From Valencia hispanica (lineage: Eukaryota > Chordata > Actinopteri > Cyprinodontiformes > Valenciidae), in NCBI GenBank assembly GCA_963556495.2, contig OY747705.1, positions 21,664,501 to 21,728,500 on the forward strand: 64,000 bases of DNA, given 5' to 3'. Numbering within the stretch: the first letter of the stretch is position 1; every line of letters starts with the position of its first letter. A program made the translations under genes and the position numbers. The notes under the pieces are model-generated. The model did not search any database. It had not been told where the DNA came from and was given only the letters and a program-made list of their open reading frames with translations. This document shows, one piece after another, positions 24,001 to 34,029 of the stretch.

Positions 24001-27000
24001 CCTCCAAGCACATGTGCTTCTCGTGATATCAGACAAGGCATGAGGTAAATAATCAGCTCTTTTGAGGACATCCATTTGTATAAATTTTGTGTTTTTTATT
24101 CCGTCAGAAAGAGAGAAGTTGTAATAAAAATCTAAACTAGTAGGAGTTTTGGCTGCTTGCTGCTTGCTGTGCCACTGTGCTGTAAAGTCTTGGCTAAATT
24201 TCAGGTGATACAAGCAGATTATGTCATTTACTAATTTTATTGGTGGCAAATATGCACAAAAAACTAGTTAATTGGAAAAGTTTAAAGAGAATTTAAACTG
24301 ATTCCTCTAGTCTAGAAGTCTAGAAGGAAATATTTGTCATCGCCACTGTTCGCCTCGGCTTCAGCATCCAAGACAATATCCACCGAACACATCAAGTTGA
24401 ATGCCCACCAACTCAAACGCTTCAGAACCTTCAGTAGAATTCGTCAAGAGTCGCTTGTCCACTATATTCTTTACAAATCCCAGCAGATCATCTTGATTCT
24501 TGTGCCTCTTGTGATGTCTTCAACCCACATGCCCAAAAAGTAGAATTAGCTGCTTTTTTTGGTGCAATTTCGTAAAAATATTTTAATAAAAGGAAAATCA
24601 TCGCACTGAATATTATCTTTAAAAGTTTTTAATGTTTTCTCCGATTTTTCGGCCACTTTCACTTCGATTCTACAGTACACGTTTTTTTTCCTGATACAAG
24701 CAAATGCGAACATGCACAGGTCTCCTCTCTTGTTCTGTGTATAATGTGCCATAATGGAAAGCAGCTCCTTGGGCTGAGCCTCCCCAGTTTTTCCTGCTAT
24801 TACATCTGAATGGGCCAGCATATGGCCTTTACAGCCGCACTGTGCTTTCCTCAGGTCCCCACAGAGACGCACTGAGAGAGAACATTTCAGCCATCAGAGA
24901 GGTGTATGCAGGGGACTTTTAAAAGCAGTTTTTCTCGTGCGCGCGCATGTGTGAGCATGCGAGCCCTTGTGTGATGTTATTTGTGTGTTTGCTTGACAAA
25001 GGGGGGAAGAAGGAGGGGGACACGGGGAGCGTTAAATGAAGCAATTAATAAAATCATTTTCTACCCAGCTAAGGAGATAACAGCTTGGCACAGCACCACA
25101 AACCCATCAACACAAGCCCCCCTCGCCTTCCTACCACTCATTTCGGCTTAAGGAAGACCCACACCGCTGCCCCTGATGGACCACTAAAAGAGAGAGAGAG
25201 GAAGAGATGGAGAAACACTGGTTTTGGTCCCCTTTCTGTTTAAAGCGGCGGACACTAGAGGGCAGTGTGTAGCTGCCTTCAAACTACAGCTTTCGCGCAC
25301 ACACCAAAACACACACATACATGCAGACAGAGAGCACAAAGCAGCCTGCATCATTGAACACAACAAACAAAGCCAGGAGGAACAGCACCACACACACACA
25401 CATACAAACACATACATGCACACTGAATGCACTCTCATTGTCATTCCTTGCTAACATTCCAGAGAGAGCAACGGTGGTAGCTTTAGCTCTCCTGCTTTGC
25501 TCATGGTATATACCACAGGCAGGAATACGCCATCCCGCCGGTATAGGAGGAGGGAGTTTTATCCCTGAGGGTAGGCATGCAATAGTGACAGACATTTAAA
25601 CATGTTAGGATGGCACCAAATGATTTATATAACCACTACTCTGCAGAGGTGTTAAGCAGTATTCACACTAGAGTTGTCTAAATAATCAACTCTGCTGCTG
25701 GACAACAAATGCACCTCCAAACACTGATAAACCAAACAATTCACATTCTCCTTTATTAAAAAAAAAAAAAAACTGCTTTACACAACAAGAGGTTTTATGC
25801 AGATGGGTCTTTTGACTATTGAAGGTTGTGGTTGCCTTCGTTATCAAATAAATGTGGCAATGGTGGAATAAAACTCTGCATTCAGCCAGGGAATACAGGT
25901 TTTGTGGTAATAAAACACAGGATCCTATACACACGATCATGCTTTGTTTGCATCCGTGCATTTTCAGGACTATCTACCTCCAAGTGCAGGATATAAGAAG
26001 AAAAATGATCCAGTGTTAGTTGTGTTAATTCACCCTTTGCAAACTAAGTTTACGCAAACTAAAAATGTAATTACTTTCTTTAAAAAAAGTCAAAAACAAA
26101 ATTATAGCTCCTACATGAACTAGTTGATGCTCATTAGTCACTTTTTTATTGGATAAGGTTTCCAAACAGTTAAATGTTTATAGGTGACGTCATTTGTCAT
26201 TTAGCATATTTGGAACATGATGTAGGGGTAGTAATCTGGTCTCTGCCAGCTAATTTACATGACTTTGATTTTCTGTGCGTGCATAAACGGTATTTTAATG
26301 TAGCCAAATTCTCTATGAAGCTGCTTTCATTCACAAACTTGCTTATGTTTTTAAGGAGCAGAATATTTGAAATCTGGATTGAAATACAGCTCAAGACAGA
26401 TTTCTTTAGGAGCTAATGGGTCTTTATTTTTAGACAAACAGGAGAGTGAGAAGGGTAAGACTTTAAGTGGGTAGATTGGACTCTTAAACCACATGCACCT
26501 AACATCTACCAACTGAACATCATCATTTAATTCATATTTTATAAGGCCCAACATCAGCTGAGAAATCTTCCACTCCCTTAAATTAGCAATGTCTGTACCG
26601 CTATTCCAGCTACACTTTTTTTTTAAATGTCTTGCAACATTTGCTCTTGTCCTTATTTCCACAGTGCATTAGTCCAGAGGAGCCTGCTTGCACAGGGTGC
26701 ATACTGCAGATAAGTTGGACCTGCAGACAACTAGAATCTGCAGCTCCTTTCTCTGTTCAGTAGCTGAGATATCTTCAGAGCAGATTAAGTAAGTAATGTT
26801 GCATTTTTACAACTTTGATACTGTACCATAGGTGTCCCAGACCACAGTCCTCAGGGGCTGATGTTCTGCAACCTTTAGATGCATCCCCGATCCAATCCAA
26901 CTCCTCAGCATGCAATCAAGTTCTGTAGTGCCCTGGTAATGACCTAAATATTTAATCTAAGTGAGCTGATGTAGATGTTCATCTAAAAGTTGCAGGACAC

Positions 27001-27300
27001 TGGCCTGCTAGGACTGGAATTTGAGACCTCTGCTATAGCAAAGGGTGTAGAGTAATTAGTAGTTTTGTCTCCAGCTATTAGATTATTTTGAACATACTTT
27101 TTAATACATGTTTCACAAGAGGCTTCTTTTTTCCACATTTAGAACTGTATTTTTTTTAAACACCAATTAACAGGGAAAGATGAACTGTGTGCCAGCGCTC
27201 CCACCACTCATGAACACATTAATTTCAACGTAGTCATGTAAAACAGTAATTTCATCATTAGAAATCTAAAATCTAACTTATAGGGTTGATGATAATTTGA

Positions 27301-27345
<45 letters not shown>

Positions 27346-30300
27346 TACAGTTAAGCCCAAAATTATTTTGGGATTTTAGACTTGAAAGTATTTTCATTAA
27401 ACCAAGAAGATGGGTTCTGATATTAGATGGGACAGGCATCTTTCAAAGTATAATAAACCTATGTTAGAGCAGTATCAATGTTGAAAAAAACTTTTGATAC
27501 ATTTGATGCAATTATTTATACTAATTTCAATTATGAATAGGAAAATCTTTATTGCCATTTCCACAACCAACCATCCTGCTTTTTGCATGTTTCCCTTGGT
27601 ATTTAGATGATTTATCTTTGACGATTAACTCCAATTCTTGAGGTTGGAAAACCTCCTTGTCATCACCCTAATCTTCAGCTCCCCCTAGACAATCTCTATC
27701 AGATTCAAGGTCGCAACGTTGGCTTAGCAAGAGTTCACTAAATCTGCCAGAGGTATCAATAATGTTGGACTTAATTGTAGATCGACTTAATAAAGCATTT
27801 TACACAAGCTAAAGCCTCAATCCTTATAATGACTGAACAAAGAAAATCAATGTAAAGACAAAGAGACCAAGTGAACTCACAAAATATTGGGCTATAAATA
27901 TAAATACCCACCCTGTCATTTGCCTTAACGTGGCTTGGCCCACTTGCTTATTAAAGATTGTAATAAAACTACCAACTGGGATCTTCTTTCTCTGAGCATC
28001 TATAGTTTCCCCAGCTCATGTGGAGATGCACATCTGTGTGTGTTTGGAGAGATTTCCTACACCTGTCTCCAAACTGATAAACCCCAGCACGTTGGACACA
28101 GTGCGCGGATAGAGATGACACATGCACAGTGGGAGAAAGAGGCTACAGTCAAAACACTGTTTAACTGCACTGACTGTTATCAGTGGTTCAGAGCTACTCC
28201 AGAAGCAACAACAAACAATACATGAGGAAAAACATCTGCTGGACTACTGGTATTTTTATTATTTGGGATTCTGTCATTCAGAGAATTATTAGATATCAAT
28301 TTTGCTGTGGAGTTCTTAGGGATAAGCACCAGTAATAAGAGTGGAAAATAGTACCTCTTCTTGGCAGTAATGAGGAGACATGCCAGTGAACTCCTATCCT
28401 CATTTGTCTTTTTTTACAACTTTGACTCCAAGTGCTCTTTCAGTTGAGGTAGAAAAAAAGGCATTTAAATTATGTTTCAGAGAGCTGGTTAAATCTTTTC
28501 TCAAGTGGTGAAAGAGTTCAATCACTGTAATATGTCCCTTTACTGAAGTGTCCTCCTGTAGAGATGCAACAATGGCTTTAACCAAATACTGAGATTTAAC
28601 CTTTGTCTTTAATAGCTTGGCTCCTTATTCTTCAATATAAAATCCGACTCAATCCTACTGTTGTGGTTTATGTTGCTAAATGTTTTCAAGTTATGCCCTG
28701 CTTTGACAGGTTTACAGGCTTCATAGAAAATATCATTTTGATGACTGATTGGGATGTCTTACATGGAAACTGTGTAATATGGTTAGGAAAACAAAAATAC
28801 TGTAACTTCAATTGGAATATAAATATAAATGCAGACATTTAAAATGACCGCTAATTTCTTTATAATTTGCCACCAAGCAGACTGACTCCTTAAAGGGGTG
28901 TTGAACAATAATTCTTCAGGCATACGCTTTTTTGAACTTTAGGGGCTATTTTAAAAATGTTCCATGCATGACAGTACAATAGCTTTCAGTAGGCAAAATG
29001 TGACAAAAGATTTGTCTGACCTAAACATCTACAATTGAAACCAGATGTTTACACGCACTGTGTGAAAAGACACAACATTTTTCCCCTCACAGAGATTGTT
29101 TTTATTTCTTCCTTCACATTCAGAAGTTTGCACAAATTTTCTGACTCTTATACGGAATTGCCGTTTGAACTGCTTGACTCATTTCAAGTGTTTTGGGTCT
29201 CCTTCATAAAGCCTCTCACAATAGTTTGCTGGAAATTTGGCCCATTCTTCCAGACAGAACTTGTGTAAAAGTCAGGTTTGAAATCGCTTTGCTTCTGCAC
29301 CTTTTCAGCTCTGCCCTCAAACTTTATATGAGCCTGAGATTAGGGCTTTGTTATGGAACTCAAAAAAACTGACTTCATTGACTTTTAGCCACTTTGTAAC
29401 TAATTTGGACCAATTTGAGCCTAAGTATTACTTTCCTGCCAGATGTGCTGAGATGTTACTTTACTATATTTCTGCATAACCTTTAATCTTCATCTATTTT
29501 GAGCAGTGCATCAGTCTCACCTGCAGCAAAACACCCCTTCAACATGATGCTGCTATCACAGTTGGGTTGGTGTTCTCAGGCTTTCAGGCTGCACCCAAGG
29601 ATGAACCAAACATCTGAATGTCCATAATTCTTTTCCTGATGTTCCAGTAATGTCACACAAGAAAGCATCCACTAGTGTGCCTCTACTCAAAAGCTGCAGA
29701 AGCTCACAAACCCATGACATTCCCAAATTGTTCAGATGGAAACTTTTGACTTGAAGTAAAGTCATAAAAAAAAGACTCTCCCATTTTTCTGGCAATTAGC
29801 AAACATAAATGATTTTAGAAATCCCAAAGAATCGGAAGTAAGATTTAGTCTGATTTAATTTCAGACAGAAAGAAAAAGAGGATATGTCCTTTATGTCCTA
29901 TCTTTTAAGACACACACACAAAAATAGAAAACCAAAACACCAAGTTTCTCCTTGGTAGGAAAGTATAATGAAATAAGAGGTAATTCAGGACTTTTACATG
30001 ATAGTCTATATGTAGAAAGCACAGCTTACCTTTTATTTTAGTTTTTTTTAAAGTCTTGAGACCTCTGTCTTGCCTTTCATTAATTTGGTTAACTTTGCTC
30101 ATTAACCTCAACCTCCCATAATCTCCCGTGATCTGCACTTTTTCTTGCCCTCCCCAGAGGGCCATGATGCACCAGGACTGGACGTTGAGGAGGACATCAG
30201 TCCAAATGTACACCGTTTTCAGTATATGTATTCTTTGCTATTAATTCCTCTGTTTTCCTTTCCAAACAAAGGCTACTTTTTAGCTTTGATTTCAGCTATA

Positions 30301-33300
30301 TGATATAAGCAGTGAGTGAATGATTGTATTCTCAACACTGAACACAAACAAAAGAAAGATGTTCGAGGAGATTAGGTGTTTAAAGACTAAACCAACTGGG
30401 CATGTGCACAGCTCAGCAGAGTTATGAAAAACAGGCAGAATATTGGCTTTTTGCATTGAAGTCAAGTCAAACAGAATTATAGCAAATTAAATGCAGGGTT
30501 TCAAGTAAGAATGTTCTGTATTTTTTTCCAGATTCAAATTTCCAGAGTTCTTCATACAGTTTTTGCTATTTTTTATGCTATGAATACACAAGTTTATGGT
30601 TGGTTGGTTGTATGTCTGGATGGATGGATGGATGGATATTTAAACTGTAGGATGGAATAAATTCCAAAAAATACAAATATTTTTCCATACCTTGCCTTGT
30701 TTTCCATTCTAACTCAGATCTGGGTTAATGGGTAAATGTTAATGATAATGTAAATGATCTGGGCAAATGTTCCTGAATACATAGGAATCCTATAATTGTT
30801 ACAGTTTTGCCTTTAATTCGGATTTCTTATTTTGCAAACAGTTTGCTTCAACGTCTTTTGCTCTGCACTACCTGAGTAGGTATAGGTTTTAAGGTTAATG
30901 TCAAAGCTACAGCATACATTAAATTTATATGCTATACATTCTGATTTGGCAGAAAAGATTACCCAATTCAAGAACTCTTGAAGTGGACATCCCAACTCCA
31001 CTTTCTTCTTTCTCCTAGTATCAAAGCCAGTAACAGAGATAAGGTTGGCTATGTTAATTATCACGGCACTCCCACCAATATCTGCAGCATGTGTACATGG
31101 ACCGATCATACATGAGCAGCGCACCCACAGATGCTGGTGAGTTTGCACACATCCCTGAGGCGGTCTGAGAAAAAAAAAATAATTTCAAAGGAAAGGAGGA
31201 ATAGAGGGAGTGAGGAAATGTCATGGAGAAGGATGGCAGACATACAGAAAGAGAGAGGTGGGGGAGAGGGAGAGGAAAACTGACCCAAAGTTCAACTGAG
31301 AAATGACTAAAGCAGCAGGAAAATTCAGTTTACGGCATATAATCCATTCACAATTCTACAACGATAGTCAAGCGGCTGTATCCGCAGAGTAGCTGAGGAG
31401 GAGCGATGGGAGTGTGAGGAAAACCTCAACAATATGTGGGAGGGAAGAATCTGCTTCCCCCTTCATTTGAATGAATGAACGTGTTGCAGAAAACTCAGTA
31501 GGCTGCACTTTCAGATTGGTCTGCAGCCATTAGTTCACTAGGGAATGACTGTCGGAGCGGAGAGCAAGGTGTAATGCTCAAGGAAAATGATGTAATGTGA
31601 ACAAGACACTGATATACTGCTTGCTTTATGGATAATTTCAAAGAACATTTTATCTTTGCCATTTACACTGCAATTTCTTGTTTTTCCACCTTAGAATATG
31701 ATAACTGAGTTAAGCAGACAGAGGGAAAGATTAGGAAGGCAAGTAAATATATCCATTCATCCTTTCATTCCCTCTCTCTTCTCCTTGTACCCTTCTGCCT
31801 ACTCTCCTTGCTTGTCTGTCTGTCTGCCATGCGCACAGCGTCTATTTATGGAAAGCAATGTCACTCACGCAACACCATCAGATAGCTTCCTCGGTGTCCT
31901 GCTCACAACTCATACATCATTAACATTCTCACACGCACGTGCACACACAAGGCTGCACAATGTGCTGCCAGTCAAGATCTACCACAAAGTAAAAAGACAA
32001 AAGCTTTTAAAGTGTAACATTAAATATTGTGCATATATATTAGACACAAAGTAAGCAGAAATTTGTGTAACATGTTAAGGCCAAATGTGCATAAACATAA
32101 TTTAAATATATATAAAGATGAACCAAGAAAGCAACTGGTTTTCAGTTTGATGTGGCATGAATAGTGACCAACCAGCTGAAAACTCAAATATCCAATCTCT
32201 TTCTGACCAGCAAATGCACCATAATAAGTGCTACCAGCTCTTGAGGACAGCAACACTCTTCTGTGTGGACACTGTTACTGAGGGGAAAAGACTCAAACGT
32301 CGCTAGTTTCACTATCAGTTGTTTAAAATGAAGTTAGAGGAAGCACAGATATGGAAGAAACCATATAAAAGGAAATTTGTCAAGATGTCTTGTTTCATTT
32401 AGGCTGTGAGAGAGAGCGTGACTTTCAACTGATAATGGGAAGGCTAAATTGAGCATAACCAAGTAATCTTGTCATGGAACAGGTTGGATTCACAAATGTT
32501 GGCAGCCTTTTTTAAATTTCACTGGTAGGCATCTACTCTTTCTAAGAATGAACTCAGAAACTGAGGTTTTAGCTCAGCTAGCCATGCTAGATACAGTTCT
32601 TGCTTATACAAAAAAACTCCAGTTTATGTAAATTTCATATCATTATGTCTTTGTTTTAAAATATTAAAACACTGTTTGACAACGACTACAAGCTCCCACG
32701 TGTGCCTCCACTTTTAATATAAATAATTAATGACAACTCAGATTGGAAGGCAGGCAGAATATATTTTGAATGCTTTACTTGTATCTTTTTTTATTCTAGT
32801 TTCTTAAAAGTAATCAGTAAATCAGAAACCACAAAATGTTGATTCATGCAAATCAATTTTGTTAAACAGTCCAGTAAAATCAAACGTTTTAAATGTGTTG
32901 GAATTGAATAGGAAGTTATGAAATAAAATAATGTTTTCTGACATTTAGGTAAAAAATAATCTGAGACTCCATTGTAAGAAATGTAAGTACTGTGTCGTGA
33001 CAATAGAAAAATACATTTGGAATATTTTTTTCTAAAGGAAGAAGCACAATACTTTATTAAATATGTTTTCTACAAAATGTCAGGAACATCTGTGTGAGAT
33101 TTACTGTGATTGGTCTCTCTTTATTTAATAACTTGGGAACTATATGAAACATTTCATGACTTTTAACATGCTACTAGTTTAATTAGTGGCTGAAATGTTT
33201 GTATAAGAGTGCACATTTTAGAAAAAAAGGAGAAAAAGAAGTAGAAACAAAGAGTATGAACGATCTCACAAGATTTTTAAAGTTCTCACTTTGTAGAATT

Positions 33301-33757
33301 AGTGAAACAAACAAGAGTAGAAACAGCTTCATCTGCTCCCCTAAAATAAATCCCTACAATCAACATGTATTAATTCTGAAAAAAGCCACTGTATTAAAGC
33401 AAACTCTATAGAGAAATAAAGATCACAGAGAACACCAGGGGCTAACATCCCAACAACCCAAGAACATATGGGACATGTGCAGGACAGAGAAGGGAACACA
33501 TCTGGACAGGGATTAGGATGGCTAAAGGGGCTAAAAAAAGGAGGAGGAGACAGAAGGATGGGCTTAAATAGGCTAAGTGAGGGGGAAGGGTCTGTTTGGG
33601 GTGTATGATAGATGAACAGCAATAATGACAGTGGATAGGGAGACGAAATCTCAGGAAAGATTCTTACTTGAAAAAAGCCAGGGGGCATTGGTCCTCCTGG
33701 CATGCCATCATTGGGTGGCATGTTGCCCATCACTGGACTGGGAGCAGCGGCCGCACT
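5946..33757 (-). CDS. ssbp4: SSBP-family transcriptional co-regulator, most like ssbp4 (12 exons, both ends outside window)
   Basis: SSBP2/3/4 proteins are nuclear partners of LDB (CLIM) adaptors and stabilise LIM-homeodomain/LDB transcription complexes. They have an N-terminal LisH/LUFS domain and a long Pro/Gly/Met-rich tail. Twelve minus-strand exons, all with GT-AG borders, give a 284-codon chain with compatible phases. It runs from [15 protein letters not shown] through [55 protein letters not shown] and [10 protein letters not shown] to [16 protein letters not shown] and [13 protein letters not shown]4-like features as remembered are [21 protein letters not shown] and GPGPDGPM; parts of the tail resemble SSBP2/3, so the paralogue call is less sure than the family. 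The roughly 85-90 residue LisH region and the last nine or so residues are absent and probably lie outside the window. Exons of 90, 84, 36 and 102 bp are in-frame cassettes. No frameshift or stop was seen. Confidence 0.88.
6141..6169 (-). CDS. ssbp4: ssbp4 micro-exon: [10 protein letters not shown]
   Basis: Micro-exon of 29 bp, acceptor ..cacag, donor gtgagc. It completes Gly and encodes SGDMDGLPK after it. Its length is not a multiple of three, so skipping it would shift the frame. Confidence 0.92.
6466..6544 (-). CDS. ssbp4: ssbp4 exon: [21 protein letters not shown]
   Basis: Exon of 79 bp, acceptor ..ctttag, donor gtgaga. It encodes [20 protein letters not shown] then HMNGSLG, with the last Gly codon split across the intron. 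Confidence 0.94.
6674..6744 (-). CDS. ssbp4: ssbp4 exon: [20 protein letters not shown]
   Basis: Exon of 71 bp, acceptor ..ccacag, donor gtaaat. It completes Asp and encodes [20 protein letters not shown] then RPN, phase 0 at its end. This is the most paralogue-diagnostic exon and favours SSBP4 (SSEN, NPIG). Confidence 0.94.
6835..7020 (+). mobile_element. Tc1 fragment upstream of the larger Tc1 copy
   Basis: Contains tccacctgtgtgttaattta and ctcagaggtttgttagagaa, typical of the untranslated leader and start region of Tc1 elements, followed by a degraded transposase start. It is separate from the element that starts at 7180. Confidence 0.6.
7180..8781 (+). mobile_element. Nearly complete Tc1-like transposon (1.6 kb)
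   Basis: The ends are ccgtggcttgcaaaagtatt at 7180 and the complement of cagtggcttgc at 8781, with TA on both outer sides (7178-7179 and 8782-8783), as expected for Tc1/mariner insertion. Inverted terminal regions of about 200 bp (7180-7400 and 8570-8781) flank one plus-strand transposase frame. The element sits in an ssbp4 intron, in the opposite orientation to the gene. Confidence 0.95.
7547..8566 (+). pseudogene. Tc1 transposase with a single nonsense codon
   Basis: This is the enzyme that cuts and re-inserts the Tc1 element. The frame from ATG 7547 to the stop at 8566 has 339 sense-length codons, the normal size. The N-terminal paired-like DNA-binding region starts [20 protein letters not shown]. 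The catalytic residues are all present: [14 protein letters not shown], and the Glu in [11 protein letters not shown] exactly 34 residues after the second Asp (DD34E). The only clear lesion is a TAG at 7679-7681 (codon 45), where relatives usually have Trp. Low decay suggests a fairly recent insertion. A shorter internal start at 7784 would lack the DNA-binding region. Confidence 0.93.
8898..8911. repeat. G14 homopolymer run
   Basis: Fourteen consecutive G residues just downstream of the Tc1 element; prone to length change and sequencing error. Confidence 0.95.
9447..9501 (-). CDS. ssbp4: ssbp4 exon: [18 protein letters not shown]
   Basis: Exon of 55 bp, acceptor ..ctttag, donor gtgagt. It encodes [18 protein letters not shown] plus the first base of Asp. 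The SPG-D join, where SSBP2/3 have SPAD, points to SSBP4. Confidence 0.93.
9609..9644 (-). CDS. ssbp4: ssbp4 micro-exon: [12 protein letters not shown]
   Basis: Exon of 36 bp, phase 0 to 0, acceptor ..ctacag, donor gtaagt. It encodes [12 protein letters not shown]. The introns on both sides are only about 100 bp, in contrast to the multi-kilobase introns elsewhere in the gene. Confidence 0.93.
9747..9792 (-). CDS. ssbp4: ssbp4 exon: [15 protein letters not shown]
   Basis: Exon of 46 bp, acceptor ..ttctcag, donor gtgagt. It completes Met and encodes [15 protein letters not shown], phase 0 at its end. The RGPW spelling matches SSBP4 better than the GRPW of SSBP2/3 (from memory). Confidence 0.92.
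10005..10435 (+). mobile_element. 3' fragment of an L2-like LINE
   Basis: The translation contains [14 protein letters not shown] and [20 protein letters not shown] blocks typical of the C-terminal end of the reverse transcriptase protein in fish L2/CR1-group LINEs. It ends near an AATAAA-like tail at 10419-10430. It lies between ssbp4 exons at 9792 and 12026, inserted in the opposite sense. The 5' part is missing. Confidence 0.75.
11080..11405. mobile_element. Terminal fragment of a second Tc1/mariner-type family
   Basis: Ends with gccaggggtgtgaataatgt tgggtctaaaa, which matches the right end of the small element at 27348-27777 (gccagaggtatcaataatgt tggac). The left part resembles the 3' end of a Tc1 transposase gene. 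The other end was not found. Confidence 0.45.
12026..12090 (-). CDS. ssbp4: ssbp4 exon: [21 protein letters not shown]
   Basis: Exon of 65 bp, acceptor ..gtgcag. The donor gttagt is weaker than the others but is needed for phase: the exon ends in AT and the next begins with G, completing a Met codon. It encodes [16 protein letters not shown] then MPGMN. Confidence 0.9.
13078..13145 (-). CDS. ssbp4: ssbp4 exon: [16 protein letters not shown]
   Basis: Exon of 68 bp, acceptor ..caacag, donor gtagtt. It encodes the end of a Gly codon then [20 protein letters not shown] and PQ. It lacks the Gln found before the Arg (PMQR) in mammalian paralogues as remembered. It ends in phase 0. Confidence 0.93.
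13854..13980 (-). CDS. ssbp4: ssbp4 exon: [19 protein letters not shown]
   Basis: Exon of 127 bp, phase 0 to 1, acceptor ..ctgcag, donor gtactg. It encodes [20 protein letters not shown] then [20 protein letters not shown] and PQ, the best conserved part of the SSBP tail. Its last base completes a Gly codon with the next exon. Confidence 0.95.
16084..16167 (-). CDS. ssbp4: ssbp4 exon: [17 protein letters not shown] (28 codons)
   Basis: Exon of 84 bp, phase 0 to 0, acceptor ..ctccag, donor gtaaga. It encodes [18 protein letters not shown] then [10 protein letters not shown]. Being in frame at both ends, it can be skipped without a frameshift; skipping itself is inference. Confidence 0.93.
16251..17795 (-). 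mobile_element. Degraded Tc1 element interrupted by an insertion
   Basis: The left end ctgtggcttgcaaaagcatt (16250s) and the right end, the complement of gtgtcttgcaaaagtattc (to 17795), are matching inverted termini. From 16380 to 16830 the sequence reads as a decayed Tc1 transposase on the minus strand (for example actttgactgggacatttca). From about 16850 to 17670 it does not resemble Tc1 and is richer in CG dinucleotides, which suggests a later insertion or an unrelated block between the two ends. Confidence 0.7.
16850..17670. other. Unidentified block inside the Tc1 copy
   Basis: Contains CG-bearing stretches (gcaacgcggccggcgcagc; gcaacgttgtcgtgtaaac) between AT-rich Tc1 parts. The tail cgttgtcgtgtaaacacccc resembles ends of non-autonomous fish DNA transposons, but the matching end was not defined. 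No gene was recognised. Confidence 0.4.
18945..19672 (+). mobile_element. 3' part of an L2-like LINE
   Basis: Contains the reverse-transcriptase thumb and C-terminal region: [20 protein letters not shown], then [20 protein letters not shown] and [20 protein letters not shown]. Stops (for example TGA at about 19459) interrupt the frame. The 3' end reads aaataaaattgccttgcctt gcc, a short tail repeat typical of L2-type elements. It shares near-identical sequence with the fragment at 10005-10435, so both come from one family. Confidence 0.82.
19712..20271. mobile_element. Non-autonomous DNA transposon with TAGGGC.../...GCCCTA ends
   Basis: Starts tagggcagttgaacgattgc and ends ttaattttgacagccctaa; the inner parts also pair (ttaatcacag/ttaattgcgttaattc type AT-rich arms). 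The TAGGGCTGTCAAA-like end is common in hAT-type MITEs of fish. Flanking 8-bp duplications are imperfect. No coding sequence is present. Confidence 0.6.
21057..21086. repeat. (TA)n microsatellite
   Basis: About 15 uninterrupted TA units. Confidence 0.95.
26827..27037. mobile_element. Palindromic hAT-like MITE
   Basis: The left arm (ggtgtcccagaccacagtcc, then ttctgcaacctttagatg) is repeated inverted at the right (catctaaaagttgcaggaca, then ggactggaatttgagacctc). Arms are about 55 bp. The GGTGTC..CAGTCCT and TGCAACTTTTAGATG words occur in a widespread fish hAT-type MITE (from memory). Non-coding. Confidence 0.75.
27303..27337. repeat. (AT)n microsatellite
   Basis: About 17 TA units directly before the small Tc1/mariner-type element at 27348, which inserted at a TA. 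Confidence 0.95.
27348..27777. mobile_element. 430-bp Tc1/mariner-derived MITE
   Basis: Ends cagttaagcccaaaattatt and the complement of caattaagtccaacattatt, each flanked by TA (27346-27347 and 27778-27779). The interior keeps short pieces of a Tc1-type gene but no usable frame. It looks like an internally deleted copy of the family whose end is also present at about 11380-11405. Confidence 0.72.
29010..29830 (-). mobile_element. Tc1-like element remnant (minus strand)
   Basis: Starts with ctacaattgaaaccagatgt ttacac, a Tc1 end of the cagttgaagtcagaagtttac type. It is followed by reverse-strand transposase remnants: gctggaaatttggcccattc, ttagggctttgttatggaact and aacatgatgctgctatcac. Many stops and indels. 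The right end was not clearly found. Confidence 0.78.
33668..33757 (-). CDS. ssbp4: ssbp4 exon: start of Pro/Gly/Met-rich region (30 codons)
   Basis: Minus-strand exon of 90 bp, phase 0 to 0, with acceptor ..ttttag and donor gtaaga. It encodes [18 protein letters not shown] followed by [12 protein letters not shown], the segment just after the LisH/LUFS domain in SSBP proteins. It is the most upstream coding exon found; the next downstream exon is 17.5 kb away. Confidence 0.93.
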
Positions 33758-34029
33758 CTAAAAAGACACAAAAGAAAACACTTTTTTTCCTCAGTAATCT
33801 TGTTAAATACAGCAACAAAAAGTGGCAGGAGGAAGGTGTTAAAATATTCTTGGAATTGGCTAAAATATTAGAGAGTGAGAAAAAGTCCAACTGTGTTGGC
33901 ATGCCCTAAAACAAACAATGCAGCACCAAATATCCGATGACAAGGGATCTGAAGAATTGTTAGTTGGTGCTCTAAAAATTACATCATAAAGGCCACAAGA
34001 CAAAAATACTGTTCAATCTATCATTTCAA

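Larger units (their letters stand above)
16168..33667 (-). other. ssbp4: Large ssbp4 intron (17.5 kb)
   Basis: Bounded by the donor of the 33668-33757 exon and the acceptor of the 16084-16167 exon. It holds the transposon pieces and microsatellites listed separately. In 20300-26800 and 30000-33600 only AT-rich non-coding sequence, short simple repeats (CA about 25390, GT about 23500, GGAT about 30617, GA-rich 31180-31280) and chance reading frames were seen. No exon with coherent phase was recognised. Confidence 0.8.
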
